From: Gemmobacter nectariphilus DSM 15620
GTDB lineage: Bacteria > Pseudomonadota > Alphaproteobacteria > Rhodobacterales > Rhodobacteraceae
Direction: 5' to 3'
NCBI RefSeq assembly: GCF_000429765.1
Contig: NZ_AUCM01000008.1
Location: 147,430-211,429 of the forward strand
Length of the DNA stretch: 64,000 nt
The notes under the pieces are model-generated. The model saw nothing but the letters and a program-made list of their open reading frames with translations. It made no database searches and had not been told where the DNA came from. A program made the position numbers and the translations under genes. Positions 33,923 through 43,511 of this stretch are shown here, in pieces. Each line of letters begins with the position of its first letter. The first letter of the stretch is position 1.

Positions 33923-35335
33923 TCAAGCGAACAGGATCGAGGCCCAGACATCCTCGACCATCAGCGCCGCCGAGGCCTGCACCGAGATCGTCAGATCGCC
34001 GATGGCAATCTCGACCGCGCCGGCGCCGGTCAGGCTCATGGCATCCGACAGGAAGCTGTCGGCCGTCCAGCCCTTGTCCAGCAGGCACAGGTTCGTCAGG
34101 TCGATGCTGTCGCGCCCGGCCTCGAAATCGGCAACCGTATCGGTCCAGGCATCCACATCCTGCGTGCGCCAGACAAAGGTGTCATACCCTGCCCCGCCAT
34201 ACAGGATGTCGCTGCCTTCGCCGCCGATCAGCGTGTCGGTGCCAGTGCCGCCATAGAGAACGTCCGCGTCATGGCTGCCGTCCAGCAGGTCGTTGCCAGC
34301 GTCACCGTTCAGCGTGTCGTTGCCGCGCCCGCCATAGACTCTGTCAAAGCCGCCGCCACCGTTGACGATGTCATCGCCTTCGCCGCCATGCAGGCTGTCC
34401 CAGCCGGCCGCGCCGTTGATCGTGTCGTTGCCGCTGTCGCCCCAGATCAGATCGGCACCATCGCCGCCATCAAGACTGTCATCGCCGGCGCCGCCATACA
34501 GCAGGTCATCGCCCTTTTGACCGAACAGGCTGTCATTGCCCGATCCGCCCAGGACCGTATCGTTGGCCGATCCGCCTTCCAGCCAGTCATCGCCAGAGCC
34601 GCCATCCAGGCTGTCATCGCCATCGCCGCCAAACAGCGCATCCTTGCCCTGCCCGCCCAGCAAGGTATCGGTGCCGGTGCCGCCCACCAGCTCATCATCG
34701 CCCGACCCGCCGTTCAGCAGATCATTGGCCGAGCCGCCGAACAGCTGGTCATTGCCGCTGCCACCGAACAGCTGGTCATCGCCATCACCGCCGACCAGGC
34801 TGTCATCGCCCGACTCGCCGAACAGCGTGTCCTTGTTGGTGCCGCCGAACAGCTGGTCATTGCCGTCGCCGCCATCCAGCCAGTCACGCCCGCCGCCGCC
34901 GACCAGTTCGTCATCGCCGGCATTGCCTTCAAGGAAGTCCTGATCGTCGCCGCCATAGAGGGTGTCGTTCCCCTCGCCGCCCTTGAGCGTGTCGTTACCG
35001 GCCTCGCCATGGATGCGGTCATTGCCAAGGCCACCCCAGGCGCGATCATTGCCGATGTCGGCCTTGATCCTGTCGTCGCCCTCGTCGCCGTAAAGATCGT
35101 CGGTGCCTTCGCCGCCAAAGATGTTGTCGTCGCCGGTTCCGCCATAGATCGTGTCATCGCCACCACGTCCCATCAGGACGTCATGGTCGTTGGCCGGATC
35201 GTTGCCCTTGCCCGGCTTGGTCTTGCCGCCCGAAGGTGGCACGGCGGCATAGCCATGGATCTGGTCGTCGCCGTCGCTGCCCTGGATGGCATCGGTCTTG
35301 TCGCTGCCCCAGAACGTGGTGAATAACGCAGTCAT
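33923..35335 (-). CDS. secreted RTX repeat protein of the polysaccharide region
   Basis: The 470-residue protein consists almost entirely of Ca-binding nonapeptides of the GGxGxDxxx type (for example GGDGDDQLFGGSGNDQLFGG around the middle), from about residue 15 to 400. A non-repeat C-terminal part (DTFVWRTQDVDAWTDTVADF) has the type I secretion pattern and ends in hydrophobic residues (VWASILFA). I chose ATG 35335, giving the short N-terminus MTALFTTFWGSD. No catalytic domain is visible. It is next to alg genes and may be an extracellular polymer- or surface-binding protein. Confidence 0.85.
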   Translation of the reverse strand: MTALFTTFWGSDKTDAIQGSDGDDQIHGYAAVPPSGGKTKPGKGNDPANDHDVLMGRGGDDTIYGGTGDDNIFGGEGTDDLYGDEGDDRIKADIGNDRAWGGLGNDRIHGEAGNDTLKGGEGNDTLYGGDDQDFLEGNAGDDELVGGGGRDWLDGGDGNDQLFGGTNKDTLFGESGDDSLVGGDGDDQLFGGSGNDQLFGGSANDLLNGGSGDDELVGGTGTDTLLGGQGKDALFGGDGDDSLDGGSGDDWLEGGSANDTVLGGSGNDSLFGQKGDDLLYGGAGDDSLDGGDGADLIWGDSGNDTINGAAGWDSLHGGEGDDIVNGGGGFDRVYGGRGNDTLNGDAGNDLLDGSHDADVLYGGTGTDTLIGGEGSDILYGGAGYDTFVWRTQDVDAWTDTVADFEAGRDSIDLTNLCLLDKGWTADSFLSDAMSLTGAGAVEIAIGDLTISVQASAALMVEDVWASILFA

Positions 35336-35379
35336 AACTGTCTCCAATCGAAAAAACCTGGGGCTTGCCAGTCTTGGGG

Positions 35380-36768
35380 TCACCAGCCGATGCCGCACAG
35401 GGCGGCGGGCTGTTCGGCGCGGGCCTTGAACAGGCGCACCACATCAATCACCGGCTGCGCCAACGGGGCGACAACCTTGCGGTAAAGATCGCTTGCATGG
35501 GTCACGATCACGGCGTCGGCGCCAGCAACGGCAGCTTCGGCATTGGCGGCCAGCATCCCGGCCAGCTTCGGCGCCAGCCGTTTCAGGCCGGGGGCCGCAT
35601 GTTCCACATAGGCCAGCTGCGCCTCGATCCGGGTTTCGGGGGTGACAGCCGCGTCATGGGCCACCACCTCGACACCTTCGTCAGCCAGCGCCGCGATCAC
35701 GTCAAGGATGGGGCTTTCGCGCAGATCATCGGTGCCGGGCTTGAAGGCCAGACCCAGCACCGCCACCTTGCGCGCGCCGGTCGCGCGCACCATGTCCAGC
35801 GCCGTCTGAACCTGGGTGCGGTTCGATTGCGTCAGCGATCCGATCAGCGGCACCGACACGCCCAGTTCCTCGGCCAGATGGGTGACCGCGCGCACTTCCT
35901 TGGGCAGGCACGAGCCACCAAAGGCAAAGCCGGGCTTGAGGTAATAGGGCGACAGGTTCAGCTTGGTGTCCTGAACGAAGATGTTCATCACTTCGTGGCT
36001 GTCGACCTCCAGCGGCTTGCACAGCCGGCCGATTTCATTGGCAAAGGTGACCTTGGTCGCGTGCCAGACGTTGTCGACATACTTGACCATCTCGGCCACC
36101 TCGATCGTGGTCAGGATGATCTTGGGATCGACCTTTTCATAGATGCGGGCCACGATATTGGCGGCGCGCTCGTCGCTGGCCCCGATCACGGTTTTCGGCG
36201 GGGCATGGAAATCGGCGATGGCAACGCCTTCGCGCAGGAATTCCGGGTTGAAGCAGATGCCGAAATCGCGGCCCGCCACCTTGCCCGAGGCCGCCTCGAT
36301 TTCCGGCACCATCACACCGAGCGTGGTGCCCGGCGGGATCGAGCAGCGCATCACCACGACATGATAGCTGTCCTTGATCGCCAGAGCCTTGCCGATCCCG
36401 CGCGCGGCCGAAACGATATGGCGCATGTCGCAGCCCCCGTCCGGCGCCGTCGGAGTGCCGACCGAAACGAAGGTCACATCGGTATCGGCAACGGCCGCGA
36501 CGATGTCGTCGGTTGCGCTGACCAGCCCGTCGGCCACGCCCTGGGTCAAGAGCTCTTCAAGGCCCGCCTCGTGCAGGGGCGCGTGACCGGCGCCGATCTG
36601 GGCAATCTTCACCGGGTCCACATCCACCCCGATCACCCGATGCCCCAGGCTGGCCAGGCAGCCGGTCGAGACCGCGCCGACATAGCCAAGGCCGATCACG
36701 GACACCGCAGCACGCGGTTCGACGACGGTGAAGGGCGCAAATCCATGGGGGACGGCATTGTAATGCAT
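35380..36768 (-). CDS. algD: GDP-mannose 6-dehydrogenase (AlgD-like)
   Basis: This NAD-dependent four-electron oxidation of a sugar nucleotide to the uronate, with GDP-mannuronate as the likely product, would feed Alg8. The 462 residues show a Rossmann start VSVIGLGYVGAVSTGCLASL (about 21-40), NPEFLREGVAIADF (about 182-195) and the catalytic-Cys motif FGGSCLPKEVRA (about 284-295). An SCFPKD-type loop would suggest UDP-glucose dehydrogenase, whereas FGGSCLPK is more AlgD-like. I start at ATG 36768. It is transcribed away from alg8/alg44 but lies beside them, with the RTX gene between. Confidence 0.8.
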   Translation of the reverse strand: MHYNAVPHGFAPFTVVEPRAAVSVIGLGYVGAVSTGCLASLGHRVIGVDVDPVKIAQIGAGHAPLHEAGLEELLTQGVADGLVSATDDIVAAVADTDVTFVSVGTPTAPDGGCDMRHIVSAARGIGKALAIKDSYHVVVMRCSIPPGTTLGVMVPEIEAASGKVAGRDFGICFNPEFLREGVAIADFHAPPKTVIGASDERAANIVARIYEKVDPKIILTTIEVAEMVKYVDNVWHATKVTFANEIGRLCKPLEVDSHEVMNIFVQDTKLNLSPYYLKPGFAFGGSCLPKEVRAVTHLAEELGVSVPLIGSLTQSNRTQVQTALDMVRATGARKVAVLGLAFKPGTDDLRESPILDVIAALADEGVEVVAHDAAVTPETRIEAQLAYVEHAAPGLKRLAPKLAGMLAANAEAAVAGADAVIVTHASDLYRKVVAPLAQPVIDVVRLFKARAEQPAALCGIGW

Positions 36769-36935
36769 GGCTAATCGTCCTGATGAACCGGAGTCCGGTC
36801 TTGGTTTCTGATGAGTTAACCAATCGCCGCCGAAGCGGGCCGGATTCAGGCGGTGCAAAGGTAATTTGCGACCGCATCAGGGGGGGGTATGGCAAGTCTG
36901 TGCCCCAACGCCGCAATCTTGTCTCAAATGCAATA

Positions 36936-36960
36936 GGCCCTCGGTGAATTACCGAGGGCC
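36936..36960 (-). terminator. hairpin after the serralysin-type gene
   Basis: GGCCCTCGGT and ACCGAGGGCC form a perfect 10-base-pair stem with a 5-base loop, 27 bases past the protease stop on the minus strand. Only a few T follow, so termination may be partial. Confidence 0.6.
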
Positions 36961-36986
36961 CATGCAACCACAGATTTATTTGCAGA

Positions 36987-39900
36987 TCAGAGGATCACAT
37001 CGCCTGCAAGCACGCTGGCACCGTTCATCAGCAGCAGCTGGAAGTCCGCGACCTGGTTGCCATCAAGATCGCCGACCAGATACCCGACCCCCGCAAGGGC
37101 AAAGTAGCGCACCTCGCCAGCCGATCCCGAGAAGGCGGTGGTCCCGATGAAGCTGAGCCCGCCAATCGCCGACAGGTCGATCATGTCGGTGCCCGAGGTG
37201 AAGTCCAGCACCTGATCGCTGTTCGCCCCGTTGCCGATCTCGGCCGCGCTGTTGAACAGGAAGGTGTCACCACCATCGCCACCGATGAGCGTATCGGTTC
37301 CCATGCCGCCAATCAGCGTATCAGCTGCCCCTCCACCATCCAGCAGGTCTGCGCCGGCATCACCCATCAGAAGATCCCGCGCATTCTCACCGTAGAGGCT
37401 GTCGTCCCCGCCGCCGCCGTAGATGGTATCGTTTCCGATCCCGCCTGACAGATGATCAGTACCGATGCCACCTTCGAGGTGATCATCGCCACCGGCGCCA
37501 TTCAGCACGTCAGCCCCGGCACCACCATAAATGCTGTCGTCACCACCGCCACCATTGATCTTGTTTCTCAGATCATTGCCGATGATTTCGTCAGCATATG
37601 CCGACCCAAGAGCGGATTCGATGCTGTTAAGCGTGATGCTGAAGGTGCTGCCCACAGCGGTACCAAGTGCAAGATTGACATCAACCGCAGCGCCCTGCAG
37701 CGACAGATCCAGCCAGTCCACCCCATCGCCGCCGTCGGCGATCATGGCACTGGTCAGGCCATCGTCGATGAAGATGCGGTCATTGTCGGCCCCGCCATAT
37801 GCGCCTGCAGAGCCGGTTCCAGAATACAGGTAGTCGCCACCTGCGTCGCCCATCAGAATATCGGCACCGCCCTCCGAATAGAGTCGATCTCTGCCGTCGC
37901 CGCCATAGATCGTCTCGTCTCCGGCGGTGCCGACGACGGTATCGTTCTTGGCGCTGGCAAAGACGACCTCGACCGCCTCGATCGCATAAGCGATCTTGCT
38001 CTTTCCGGCCGTATAGACACCGAGAGCCAGGTCGATGTTCAGGTTCAGGGCACTTGTAAACTGGGCCGAGTCGGTCCCTGCGCCGCCGTAAATGCTATCC
38101 CAACCTTCTGCCCCTGCGACACTCAGCACATCATCGCCATCACCGCCATACAGCCAGTCACTGCCTGCATCGCCGTTCAGGGCGTCGTTCCCGCCACCGC
38201 CATAGATCGTGTCATCACCGCCGCCGCCTGCGAAGGTGTTCGAGAACACGCCGACGCCGGTGATCACGTTGGCATTGTCGTCCCCGACGACGCCCGAGCC
38301 ATTGTTGACCGTGACATTCTCGATGCCGGTCACGATGTCACGGTCGGCGCCGTTGAAGAGCATCCGGCCCAGGGCCAGGTTGATCACCCGCGCGGCGCCG
38401 GCCGCGTTGCCGAAGATGTCCTCGAACGTGTCGATCCCGGTGCCGCCATCCCAGACCTTGATCACGCTTGCAGAGGTGTCCGACGCCTTGCGCAGGATAT
38501 CGTTGCCGTCCCCGCCATAGAAGGTGTCGTTGCCCGGCGCGTTCGAGGTGCCATCTTCAAGAACGTCGTGGCCGCTTCCGCCAAAGACCAGGTCGACACC
38601 ATCGCCGGCATAGAGGGAATCGTTCCCGTCGCCGCCATCGATCGTGTCGTCTCCGGCCCCGCCTTCGATGACGTTGTCATATGCGCCCGAGGCGAACAGG
38701 TAGTTGGCATTCGCATCGCCGATGATCCCGGCCGCACTGTAGACGCCGACATTCTCGATGCCGCTCAGAACATCACGGTTTGCGCCATTGAAGGTGATGA
38801 ACCCGGTGGCAAGGTTAACCACACGAGAGTTGCCGGCGCTGATATTGTCCCAATAGAGCCAGTCGACGCCATCGCCACCATAGTAGGATTCGTCGTTGAT
38901 GCCGGACGTCGTCGAATTCTTGTGGAAGTAGTCCACCGACGTGCCACCAAAGTAGCTGCTGGCCGTGTTGTCGACCCCGCCGTAGAAATAGCCGATCCCG
39001 TCGCCCCCATACAGCGAGTCGGTCCCCTCGCCCGCATAGAGGAAGTCGGTTCCGATGCCACCATTCAGCGTGTCATCGCCGTCGCCACCGTAAAGACGGT
39101 CGGTGCCGTTTTCGCCAGACAGGCTGTCGTTGCCCTCGTCGCCATAGAGCGAATCGTTCCCGTCGTAGCCCAGGATCGTATCGTTGCCGATTCCGCCATA
39201 GACGATGTCGTTGTCCCCCAGGGCGTCGATATAGTCGTCACCGGCATTGCCCAGGATCGAGTCGTTGCCCGTGCCACCGTAGACATTGTCCCTCTGCGAG
39301 CTGCCAGAGATCGTGTCGGCCAGCGTGGTGCCATAGATATTGATGCGGTCATTCTGGTCCCCGCCAGACTGCCAGCCGGTCAGGCTCCAGCCGGACAGGT
39401 CGACGGCTTGGGTGTTGGTCCCGTTGTGGGACATGTAGATGTAGACCAGATCCGTCGAGCCGGAATAGTTGTTCCCGCTGATCGTCAGGTTGGTCGGCAG
39501 GTCCGATGCCACCTGTGCCCCGGTCAGGTACAGGTATTTGTCCATGTCGGCGCCCTGCGACAGCGAGAACGCTTCCATCGTGCCCATGGTCGTGTCGCGC
39601 AGATCGAACGTGGCCGAGGCTGCCGCAGCATCGTTGTAGAGCCAGTACCAGTCGGTCCCGTTGCCACCATAATGCGTCTCGCCTGCGAACGAGCCATGCC
39701 CGCTTTGCAGGATGATCCAGTCGTTGTCATCGTCGCCGATCAGCGTATCGACGCCCGTGCCGCCATACAGCGAATCCGCGCCAGCACCGCCCTTGACATA
39801 GTCGTCCCCGGAATCGGCCACGAGGAAGTCGTTGCCGGCCTCGCCCCACATGGTGTCGTTGCCACCGCCGCCATAGACCGAGTCGTTGCCATCGCCCCCG

Positions 39901-41447
39901 TAGAGATCGTCATTGCCGTTGACCCCCGAGATGAGGTCGGCTCCACCATTGCCCCTGAGCGTGTTGGCATATTGGTTGCCGGTCAGCGTGTCGTTGCCCC
40001 CGCCGGTCGTGGCATTCTCGATGATGGTGCCGACGGCAATCGACATGTTGCCCGTCAGCCCGCCCACATCCGACAGGGTCGCCTGCGTGTTGCTGGCCGA
40101 GGACAGCGTCAGGTCGATGCGCTGCGCCACATTGTAGTTCGAGAAATCGACCGTATCGACACCGCTGCCGTCCACGATGGTGAAGGCGTTGGTATCGGCA
40201 TAATCGGCCAGGTTCGCCATCGCCGTGCTGACGGTGGTGGTGATGTTGGTGCCCACACCATAGATGGTGTTGCCGTTGAAGGCGTTCGACGATCCATAGC
40301 CCTGCGAGGCATAAAGATCGTTCAGCGCGACCCAGTCCGCCCCCATCAGCGAGACCAGCTGCGCATATTCCGCACCGCTCGCGGCCCAGTTGTTCTGGCT
40401 CCAGTACGACATGATCGTCTGCTGCCAGGTGTCGTTCACCCACTGGGCATCGGTCGAATAGGTCGGGTTGCCGCTGCCGGCGTTGTAGATGCCCTGGTGA
40501 CCCAGGCCCATGCCATGGCCGATTTCGTGCAGGAAGGTCTGGAACGTATAGCCGTTGGTGCCGCCAATGTTGGACGAGCTGCCGCTCCAGCCGGGGGTGA
40601 CGTTGATCACGTTGTAATCGATCGCACCGCCCGTTCCCGAGACCAGCTCGGTCGAGCAAAAGGCCCGCTCGCCGCCGGTTGAGGTATAGACCGTGTCGAT
40701 GAAGAAGAAGTCCACATGCGTGGCATCCGACGTGGTCTCGACGAAGTTGATGCCCATCAGCTCGCCATAGAGCTTGAAGGATTCGCGCACCATGGTCTGA
40801 CGGGCGGCCGAAATGCCGTTGGTATCCGACATGCCAAGACGCGTGCCGGTAAATCCGGTCACGTTGTAATACAGCGTGCCGTTGTTCGCGCCGGCGCCCG
40901 CGTTGGTCAGGTTGTACCAGCGCGGATCACCGCCGTTGAAATCCGCCCAGAAGCCGTCGCGCAGATAGTTCGCCAGCGTCTGAAGCGAGGCCGCGGGGCC
41001 AGGGGCATCGACCCCGTCCCCCACCGTGCCGCCGGTTCCGTTCGGATCAAATCCGTTGCACATCGGGCAGCCGCAATCGGCCATCGGCGCGGTGTCGAAC
41101 GCGACCGAGTCGGATCCGACCGTCACCTCGAGCCCGAACGAGGCCGTGCCATACGTTCCGAATGTGTCCCCCGAGGACTGGCCAAGCGAAAACCCCGGGC
41201 TGGCTGCGGCGACCAGCTCGAACGTGTCCGGGCTGCCGGGCATGCGGTCCGCGGCGCCGCCCCAGGCAAGCCCCTCGGGCGAGGCGCCATCACCAAGGAT
41301 CGATTCGCCTTCGGCCAGGGCGCGGCCCAGATCGTCTACCGGAAGATCGTCTGCAGGCACTGCCGTCGCTTGTGCGCTTGGCTCTACAAGCTCTTGTCCA
41401 AGCGCGGCGGCCATATCGCTCAGATCCTTGGGAAATAGTGTCATCAT
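36987..41447 (-). CDS. serralysin-type (M10) metalloprotease with a long RTX domain
   Basis: This secreted zinc protease has 1486 residues. A propeptide-like start precedes the catalytic domain, with the zinc motif HEIGHGMGLGH (about 306-316, the full HExxHxxGxxH) and a Met-turn TIMSYWSQ (about 345). From about 475 the protein is mostly RTX nonapeptides (GGDGNDSVYGGGGNDTMWGE) interrupted by spacer segments, ending in the type I secretion-like SVLAGDVIL. It is far longer than 480-residue serralysins because of the repeat part. Type I transporter genes are not in the window. It is followed upstream by a HlyC-like gene on the other strand. Confidence 0.88.
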   Translation of the reverse strand: MMTLFPKDLSDMAAALGQELVEPSAQATAVPADDLPVDDLGRALAEGESILGDGASPEGLAWGGAADRMPGSPDTFELVAAASPGFSLGQSSGDTFGTYGTASFGLEVTVGSDSVAFDTAPMADCGCPMCNGFDPNGTGGTVGDGVDAPGPAASLQTLANYLRDGFWADFNGGDPRWYNLTNAGAGANNGTLYYNVTGFTGTRLGMSDTNGISAARQTMVRESFKLYGELMGINFVETTSDATHVDFFFIDTVYTSTGGERAFCSTELVSGTGGAIDYNVINVTPGWSGSSSNIGGTNGYTFQTFLHEIGHGMGLGHQGIYNAGSGNPTYSTDAQWVNDTWQQTIMSYWSQNNWAASGAEYAQLVSLMGADWVALNDLYASQGYGSSNAFNGNTIYGVGTNITTTVSTAMANLADYADTNAFTIVDGSGVDTVDFSNYNVAQRIDLTLSSASNTQATLSDVGGLTGNMSIAVGTIIENATTGGGNDTLTGNQYANTLRGNGGADLISGVNGNDDLYGGDGNDSVYGGGGNDTMWGEAGNDFLVADSGDDYVKGGAGADSLYGGTGVDTLIGDDDNDWIILQSGHGSFAGETHYGGNGTDWYWLYNDAAAASATFDLRDTTMGTMEAFSLSQGADMDKYLYLTGAQVASDLPTNLTISGNNYSGSTDLVYIYMSHNGTNTQAVDLSGWSLTGWQSGGDQNDRINIYGTTLADTISGSSQRDNVYGGTGNDSILGNAGDDYIDALGDNDIVYGGIGNDTILGYDGNDSLYGDEGNDSLSGENGTDRLYGGDGDDTLNGGIGTDFLYAGEGTDSLYGGDGIGYFYGGVDNTASSYFGGTSVDYFHKNSTTSGINDESYYGGDGVDWLYWDNISAGNSRVVNLATGFITFNGANRDVLSGIENVGVYSAAGIIGDANANYLFASGAYDNVIEGGAGDDTIDGGDGNDSLYAGDGVDLVFGGSGHDVLEDGTSNAPGNDTFYGGDGNDILRKASDTSASVIKVWDGGTGIDTFEDIFGNAAGAARVINLALGRMLFNGADRDIVTGIENVTVNNGSGVVGDDNANVITGVGVFSNTFAGGGGDDTIYGGGGNDALNGDAGSDWLYGGDGDDVLSVAGAEGWDSIYGGAGTDSAQFTSALNLNIDLALGVYTAGKSKIAYAIEAVEVVFASAKNDTVVGTAGDETIYGGDGRDRLYSEGGADILMGDAGGDYLYSGTGSAGAYGGADNDRIFIDDGLTSAMIADGGDGVDWLDLSLQGAAVDVNLALGTAVGSTFSITLNSIESALGSAYADEIIGNDLRNKINGGGGDDSIYGGAGADVLNGAGGDDHLEGGIGTDHLSGGIGNDTIYGGGGDDSLYGENARDLLMGDAGADLLDGGGAADTLIGGMGTDTLIGGDGGDTFLFNSAAEIGNGANSDQVLDFTSGTDMIDLSAIGGLSFIGTTAFSGSAGEVRYFALAGVGYLVGDLDGNQVADFQLLLMNGASVLAGDVIL

Positions 41448-41690
41448 TTTGGTCCTTGTAAATCAAAAGGGGGCCAGGCGCCGGCCCATCAAGTCAGTCT
41501 TGCCTGCCAGGGCACATCGGAATGAAAAACTCGTTACCGGCTGCGACAAATTGTGCCATGATTTCACCACAGGGCCGCCTTGTTTGCAAAGTGAAAAGGA
41601 GGCCGGGTCTGGAAAAGCTGACCCAGGGGAAAGCCCGTTGACCCCCACCGCACAAGGCGCCACCCTTGGGCCAAACAGCGGGAGAAACCG

Positions 41691-42173
41691 ATGGACCGCG
41701 ACAGCCCCACGACGCAGCGCAGATCGCGCTATCAGGCCGCCCGCCTGAAGTCGCCCGATGCTGCGCTGGCGGTCATGGTGCAGCTCAGCCTGAAGGCGCC
41801 CGCCTTTGCGGATCAGCGGTTTGGCACATGGGCGCGGGTGCTGATCGGTCAGGTCAACCGCGGGCATTACGTCATCTTGCTGGACGACGGCCAGCCGGTC
41901 GGCTTTGGCGGCTGGTTTCCTGCCCGCCGCCGCGACGCCGAAGCCTGGCTGGCCGGTCACGACGACATTCCCGTCGCCCCCGAGACCGAGGCCGATTGCG
42001 CCGTCATCAACGGCTTCATGGCGCCCTCGGCCGAAGCGACACGATTCCTGCGCGATGCGATGCTCGATCACGGGCGCAAACTTGGCACGCTTTATGGCAA
42101 AAGGGTGCTCAAGGACGGCCGGCGCCGGCTGGCGCGGGTGGCCAATACGCGCCGCGATCCGGGGCTGCTATAG
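41691..42173 (+). CDS. HlyC/GNAT-like acyltransferase family protein
   Basis: This 160-residue protein resembles RTX toxin lysine acyltransferases in overall pattern. It has a helical start, then a VILLDDGQPVGFGGWFPARR segment (about 62-81) like the PVGxxxW region of that family, a WLAGHDDIPVAPETEAD stretch and VINGFMAPSA. The conserved N-terminal His of active HlyC (near residue 23) is not present here, so activity is in doubt. It is divergent from the M10-RTX gene (243 bases apart), which suggests a link. A GAGAAA site precedes the ATG. Confidence 0.5.
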   Translation: MDRDSPTTQRRSRYQAARLKSPDAALAVMVQLSLKAPAFADQRFGTWARVLIGQVNRGHYVILLDDGQPVGFGGWFPARRRDAEAWLAGHDDIPVAPETEADCAVINGFMAPSAEATRFLRDAMLDHGRKLGTLYGKRVLKDGRRRLARVANTRRDPGLL

Positions 42174-43511
42174 CGCGGCGCCGAAATCGGGCGGCCCGCC
42201 TTCTGCGAACCTGACAAAGCGAAAGCGGCTCAGGTCATGGCCCGGAGGCTGGCCGGTGGCCATGTCGGCCAGCACCCGCCCGACCCCCGGGCCGATGCCA
42301 AAGCCATGCCCTGCCATGCCCGTCGCCAGGATCAGCCCCGGCAGCGCCGCCACGCGGTCGATCACCGGCACCACATCGGGCAAGGTGTCGATCATCCCCG
42401 CCCAGGCGGTGCGGACGCGCAGCGGCCCTGCCGCCGGAAAGGCCTTGCGGAACGCGGCATGGGCGCGGCCAAGCGTTGCCATGTTGGGACGCGGCGCCAG
42501 AATGCGCATCGCCTCGAAGGGGCTTTCGCCTTGCCAGCGGCGCGGGGTCGTCCAGCCATCGGGATAGCCGCGCGGCGGCCAGGGCCGAAAGTTGGTCGAG
42601 CGGAAATCGCGCCGCAGCGTCGGCAGATAGGGAAAGAAGCTGGCAAAGGCATCGGGGCCGATGAAAAAGTCATGTTCGGATCCCGGGCCCAGCGTCAGCC
42701 CGCCATCAGCACGCGGGCGGATCGCATAATCGCCATCGGAAAACGCCAGATCGGGCAGCCCGGCGACCGGCTCGGTCGCCGCGACCGAGGCAAGCACCGA
42801 CAGTTGCGGGATCTTCACCCCATGCTGTGCCAGAAACAGCCGCGACCACGACCCGGCGGCCACGATCACCTGCGCCGCCCCGATGCGGCCGCGTTCGGTT
42901 TCAACCCCGGCGATCTGCCCCGCCGCCAGCTCCAGCCGCCGCACGGCACAGCCTTCACGGATGACAACGCCGCGCGCCTGCGCCAGACGGGCCAGCGCCG
43001 GCACCGTCACCCATGGCTCTGCTCGCCCGTCCGACGGGGTGAACAGCCCGCCCGCAAAGGGCGCCGCAGCACCTGGCAGCATGTCCTGCATCTCGGTCCG
43101 CGTCAGGATACGGGTATCGACCCCAAAGGGCCGCGCCAGCCGCAACCATGCCTCGCTGCGTGCCAGATGGGCTTCCGTGCGCGAGGCCTTGAGGATGCCC
43201 GACCAGCGCAGCCCCATGACATCGCGGCCAAGTTCGGCCTGAAACGCGTTCCACAGCCGGATCGATTCCATCGCGATGGGCAATTCGCCCAGATCGCGGC
43301 CCTGCTGGCGGATCCAGCCCCAGTTGCGGCTGGATTGCTCGCCCGCGACGCGGCCCTTTTCGCAGACCACGACCTTGAGCCCGCGATCCGCGGCAAAGAT
43401 CGCAGCACAGATCCCGATGATGCCGCCGCCCACGATCACCAGATCGCAGGACGCCGGCAAGGGATCAGAAAACGCAACCGGCGTTGCTTCGGAAATCGGA
43501 AATCCGCTCAT
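42168..43511 (-). CDS. FAD-dependent oxidoreductase (D-amino-acid oxidase/glycine oxidase-like)
   Basis: The 447-residue flavoprotein has a DAO-type layout: Rossmann FAD motif CDLVIVGGGIIGICAAIFAA (about residues 23-42), then SSRNWGWIRQQGRDLGELP (about 61-79) and a central IPQLSVLASVAATEP. The C-terminal FAD contact GLILATGMAGHGFGIGPGVG (about 397-416) is also clear. It probably oxidises an amine or amino acid; the substrate is unknown. It overlaps argE by 4 bases and its 3' end overlaps the HlyC-like gene by 6 bases. A two-gene operon with argE suggests an amino-acid or polyamine catabolic role. Confidence 0.85.
   Translation of the reverse strand: MSGFPISEATPVAFSDPLPASCDLVIVGGGIIGICAAIFAADRGLKVVVCEKGRVAGEQSSRNWGWIRQQGRDLGELPIAMESIRLWNAFQAELGRDVMGLRWSGILKASRTEAHLARSEAWLRLARPFGVDTRILTRTEMQDMLPGAAAPFAGGLFTPSDGRAEPWVTVPALARLAQARGVVIREGCAVRRLELAAGQIAGVETERGRIGAAQVIVAAGSWSRLFLAQHGVKIPQLSVLASVAATEPVAGLPDLAFSDGDYAIRPRADGGLTLGPGSEHDFFIGPDAFASFFPYLPTLRRDFRSTNFRPWPPRGYPDGWTTPRRWQGESPFEAMRILAPRPNMATLGRAHAAFRKAFPAAGPLRVRTAWAGMIDTLPDVVPVIDRVAALPGLILATGMAGHGFGIGPGVGRVLADMATGQPPGHDLSRFRFVRFAEGGPPDFGAAL

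Noticed and set aside
33923..40000. Dense tandem repeats that could suggest CRISPR
   Set aside because: The repeats are 27-base RTX codon units within open reading frames with no constant repeat/variable spacer layout.
37452..40682. 1076-residue plus-strand frame rich in Ile/Val/Ala repeats
   Set aside because: Its repeats only mirror the RTX nonapeptide codons of the protease on the other strand.
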